From Candidatus Heimdallarchaeota archaeon (GTDB taxonomy: Archaea > Asgardarchaeota > Heimdallarchaeia > Heimdallarchaeales > Heimdallarchaeaceae): a DNA stretch of 8,003 nucleotides. The notes under the pieces are model-generated. The model saw only the letters and a list, made by a program, of their open reading frames with translations. It did not search any database and was not told where the DNA came from. The DNA lies in NCBI GenBank assembly GCA_030628305.1, contig DAOVRE010000063.1, positions 1 through 8,003 of the forward strand, in the 5' to 3' direction. This document shows positions 6,283 through 8,003 of this stretch, piece after piece. Numbering within the stretch: position 1 is the first letter of the stretch; every line of letters begins with the position of its first letter. A program made the translations under genes and the position numbers.

Positions 6283-7239
6283 ATGACATCCCGTGAGATA
6301 AGAAAAAACCCGTTTACAGGAGAATGGGTAATCTTTTCCGAGAAAAGGCAAACTAGACCAGACAGGAAAGAGAGTGAATGTCCTTTATGTGTAGGTTCTG
6401 AAGAAGTACCAAGTTTTTCTAAACCTTTACGTTTAGATAACAAGTTTCCTGCTCTCTCGACAGAGGGAGAAATAAAACGACATAAAATGGGAGAGTTTTA
6501 TGAGAAAATGAATGGCTATGGAAGCTGTCAATTAGTTGTTTATACTGATAAACACGATTCAAAATTTCTAACATTATCACCTGACAATATTATGCAAATC
6601 TTTGAAGTATGGATGACAGCAACTAAAGAAAATAGTTTAGATCCTAACTTGAAGTATATTCTACCTTTTGAAAACTACGGCACAGACGTGGGAGCAACTC
6701 TAATTCATCCTCATGGACAAATTTATTCCTTCTCTTTCATACCAAATGAGATTGAAAGAGAATTTAACACAATACAGCAATATCGCGAGAAAAATAAAGA
6801 GTGTATGGTTTGTAATTATATCTCTGAAGAACTTGATAAGGATGTTAGGGTAGTTTATCATGATGAAAGTGTTATCGCTTTAATTCCTTTTTACGCAAAA
6901 TATGCGTATGATGTGTATATCTACCCTAAACGGCATTACAACTTCCTACATCAAGGAACGAGAAGTGAATTCAACTCAATGATTGACCTTTTTCCAAAAC
7001 TAATTGCTGCAATAAATCGTATCTTTGAGAAAGAGGTAAGCTACTCCCTATCTCTACACCAAGCACCTCTAAACACTAAAAATTCTTCTTTTTACCATTT
7101 GTACTTCAAACTTCATTCGCCACAAAGAAACACCTCTTCACTGAAATTGCTTGGTGCTGTCGAGACAAGTACAGACACTTTCATTAATGGAATCTTTCCA
7201 GAAAATGCAGCTGCTAAATTGAGAAAAATTATGATGTAA
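6283..7239 (+). CDS. galT: Galactose-1-phosphate uridylyltransferase (GalT)
   Basis: GalT exchanges UMP between UDP-glucose and galactose 1-phosphate in the Leloir pathway, through a covalent uridylyl-histidine; archaeal relatives may accept other sugar phosphates or nucleotides. The 318-residue sequence has the family N-terminus (EIRKNPFTGEWVIFSEKR), a CPLC pair (C33, C36) that with H91 and H142 can form the zinc site, and the active-site HPHGQ (142-146) with H144 as nucleophile. The second HIT-like half begins with CMVC (C174, C177) and ends with a histidine-containing strand, FYHLYFKLHSPQR, matching the second metal region of the bacterial enzyme. Length is normal. No galK or galE is nearby. 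It is divergent from the GH57 gene, suggesting joint use in sugar metabolism. The start is set by homology and by the TATA position. Confidence 0.92.
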   Translation: MTSREIRKNPFTGEWVIFSEKRQTRPDRKESECPLCVGSEEVPSFSKPLRLDNKFPALSTEGEIKRHKMGEFYEKMNGYGSCQLVVYTDKHDSKFLTLSPDNIMQIFEVWMTATKENSLDPNLKYILPFENYGTDVGATLIHPHGQIYSFSFIPNEIEREFNTIQQYREKNKECMVCNYISEELDKDVRVVYHDESVIALIPFYAKYAYDVYIYPKRHYNFLHQGTRSEFNSMIDLFPKLIAAINRIFEKEVSYSLSLHQAPLNTKNSSFYHLYFKLHSPQRNTSSLKLLGAVETSTDTFINGIFPENAAAKLRKIMM

Positions 7240-7240
7240 A

Positions 7241-7266
7241 TAATTTTTGCTATTTTCCTTATTTTT
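7241..7266 (+). terminator. T-rich tract after galT, likely archaeal terminator
   Basis: Just past the galT stop the plus strand carries successive T-runs (TAATTTTT, TATTTTCC, TTATTTTTG) without a stable G+C hairpin. Archaeal RNA polymerase commonly stops at such T-rich tracts. The rest of the 185-base gap to the next gene is AT-rich, with only a weak 5-bp inverted repeat (AGACT 7306-7310, AGTCT 7322-7326) followed by another short T-run. Confidence 0.5.
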
Positions 7267-7371
7267 GTAAAAATAATTTATTACAGATGAACTATTATAA
7301 TGAATAGACTGCTGTTGCGTTAGTCTCTATTTTTCTCGAAGTTGTTATCTTGGTTGGAATCTAAAAGAATC

Positions 7372-7380
7372 TTTATATTA
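7372..7380 (+). promoter_or_regulatory. TATA box of the secreted-protein gene
   Basis: TTTATATTA lies about 50 bases before the ATG at 7425, preceded by an A-rich stretch (CTAAAAGAATC) that could serve as the TFB-recognition element. Transcription would start near 7402, giving a leader of about 23 bases that contains the Shine-Dalgarno site. Confidence 0.55.
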
Positions 7381-7413
7381 ATCTTATACCATAGTTGTCA
7401 TTAGACAAAAATT

Positions 7414-7419
7414 GGAGGT
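7414..7419 (+). promoter_or_regulatory. Strong Shine-Dalgarno site of the secreted-protein gene
   Basis: GGAGGT, a full match to the anti-Shine-Dalgarno core, lies 5 bases before the ATG at 7425. It is the best ribosome site in the window and stands out because galT and the GH57 gene have none. It fixes the start of this gene and suggests high translation. Confidence 0.8.
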
Positions 7420-7424
7420 CTAAA

Positions 7425-8003
7425 ATGAAATTAAAAACAATTTTGGGAACGACTTTAGTTGGTTTTACAATTATTCTGCTGACAATGAGTAGTACAGTTA
7501 CTCAAGCTCATTTATCCTCACAGAATACTAGTTCAAACCTCGAAGTAGATCCAATATTTATTGAAGAAATGAATATTATAGCAGGTAAAGATTCAGCTGC
7601 ACTAGTACAATTAATTTTACTAGGTGAAAGCGCTCCAACCATTGCATCAAACTCACTATTCGCAAGTGTAATGAATTGGTTATTTATTGCCTCAGATCAA
7701 GCAGATTATCTTCCATATCTTGTAAGAAGACCTTTCAGAGCTGCAGATAATGCAACATTAATTTTAGAAATTGATGGCTCTTTAGGTGCTACCGGAAGTC
7801 TTGCTCATGCTGTGCAATTAAGTATCCTTTTTGCAACATATTACGATGTAAGTTTGTTCTGGTCAGGAGCTGACAAACTTCCGAATAACAGCTACTTATA
7901 CTACTTTACAGGTGGTATGGAAAACACTATTTTTAACACTCTAATTACAGAGATAAAAACTGATGTTGGTACAGGTTTTGCTTCACTACTTGACCAAGCA
8001 ACA
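7425..8003 (+). CDS. Secreted protein of unknown function, N-terminal part (runs off the window)
   Basis: The frame is open from ATG 7425 to the window edge, giving 193 residues without a stop, so the gene continues outside. The N-terminus is a classical Sec signal peptide: MKLK, a hydrophobic core (about residues 5-21, with GFTIILL), then a polar region and a likely cleavage site after VTQA (A28). The mature part is acidic to neutral and rich in Ala, Ser, Leu and Asn, with alternating hydrophobic stretches (ALVQLILLG, VMNWLFIAS, AVQLSILFATYYD) and only one visible clear basic cluster (VRRPFR). No cysteine is present. I recognise no enzyme motif; an S-layer-like or adhesive surface protein is possible but unsupported. 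A strong Shine-Dalgarno site and a TATA box precede it, suggesting an abundant product. Confidence 0.8.
   Translation, partial: MKLKTILGTTLVGFTIILLTMSSTVTQAHLSSQNTSSNLEVDPIFIEEMNIIAGKDSAALVQLILLGESAPTIASNSLFASVMNWLFIASDQADYLPYLVRRPFRAADNATLILEIDGSLGATGSLAHAVQLSILFATYYDVSLFWSGADKLPNNSYLYYFTGGMENTIFNTLITEIKTDVGTGFASLLDQAT

Noticed and set aside
6225..6443. 72-codon minus-strand open frame across the galT start
   Set aside because: It overlaps the galT promoter and conserved N-terminus on the opposite strand and has no supporting features.
7306..7326. AGACT/AGTCT inverted repeat followed by a T-run as a hairpin terminator
   Set aside because: The stem is only 5 bp with an 11-base loop; the T-rich tract directly after galT is a better terminator candidate.

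Overview
This window looks archaeal. A KEOPS subunit of the Cgi121 family, an archaeal-type AMP phosphorylase, AT-rich TATA-like boxes about 26 bases ahead of several starts, and two apparently leaderless genes all point that way. An Asgard lineage is possible from the mix of genes (GH57, GalT, secreted protein of unknown type), but nothing here proves a phylum.

Layout, left to right. Positions 1-1368 (+) hold the 3' part of a TnpB-like RNA-guided nuclease gene. The frame is open at the left edge, so the gene starts outside. It is visibly richer in G+C than the rest and is followed by a strong hairpin. Convergent to it is a two-gene minus-strand operon (1421-3471): AMP phosphorylase, then the tRNA-modification subunit Cgi121, 8 bases apart. 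Divergent from the operon are two very small plus-strand genes. One codes for a 50-residue zinc ribbon (3610-3762) and the other for a 60-residue protein with four cysteines (3827-4009). Convergent to these is a 277-residue minus-strand protein with a thioredoxin/glutaredoxin-like N-terminus and an unrecognised C-terminal domain. Upstream of it on the same strand is a GH57 glycoside hydrolase (4935-6173).

The GH57 gene and galT (6283-7239, +) diverge from a shared 109-base promoter region in which each gene appears to have its own TATA box at leaderless spacing. The right end (7425 to the window edge) is the start of a secreted protein with a clear signal peptide and a strong Shine-Dalgarno site.

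Functionally, the window combines nucleotide salvage (AMP phosphorylase feeding ribose-1,5-bisphosphate metabolism), tRNA t6A modification (KEOPS), and sugar or glycan metabolism (GH57 with GalT). The mobile-element gene is an insertion-type neighbour. The least understood parts are the TnpB-like gene, which seems to lack the third RuvC carboxylate and has a possible structured RNA at its 3' end, the CxxC fusion protein, the two mini-proteins and the secreted protein. I see no CRISPR array, tRNA or rRNA.
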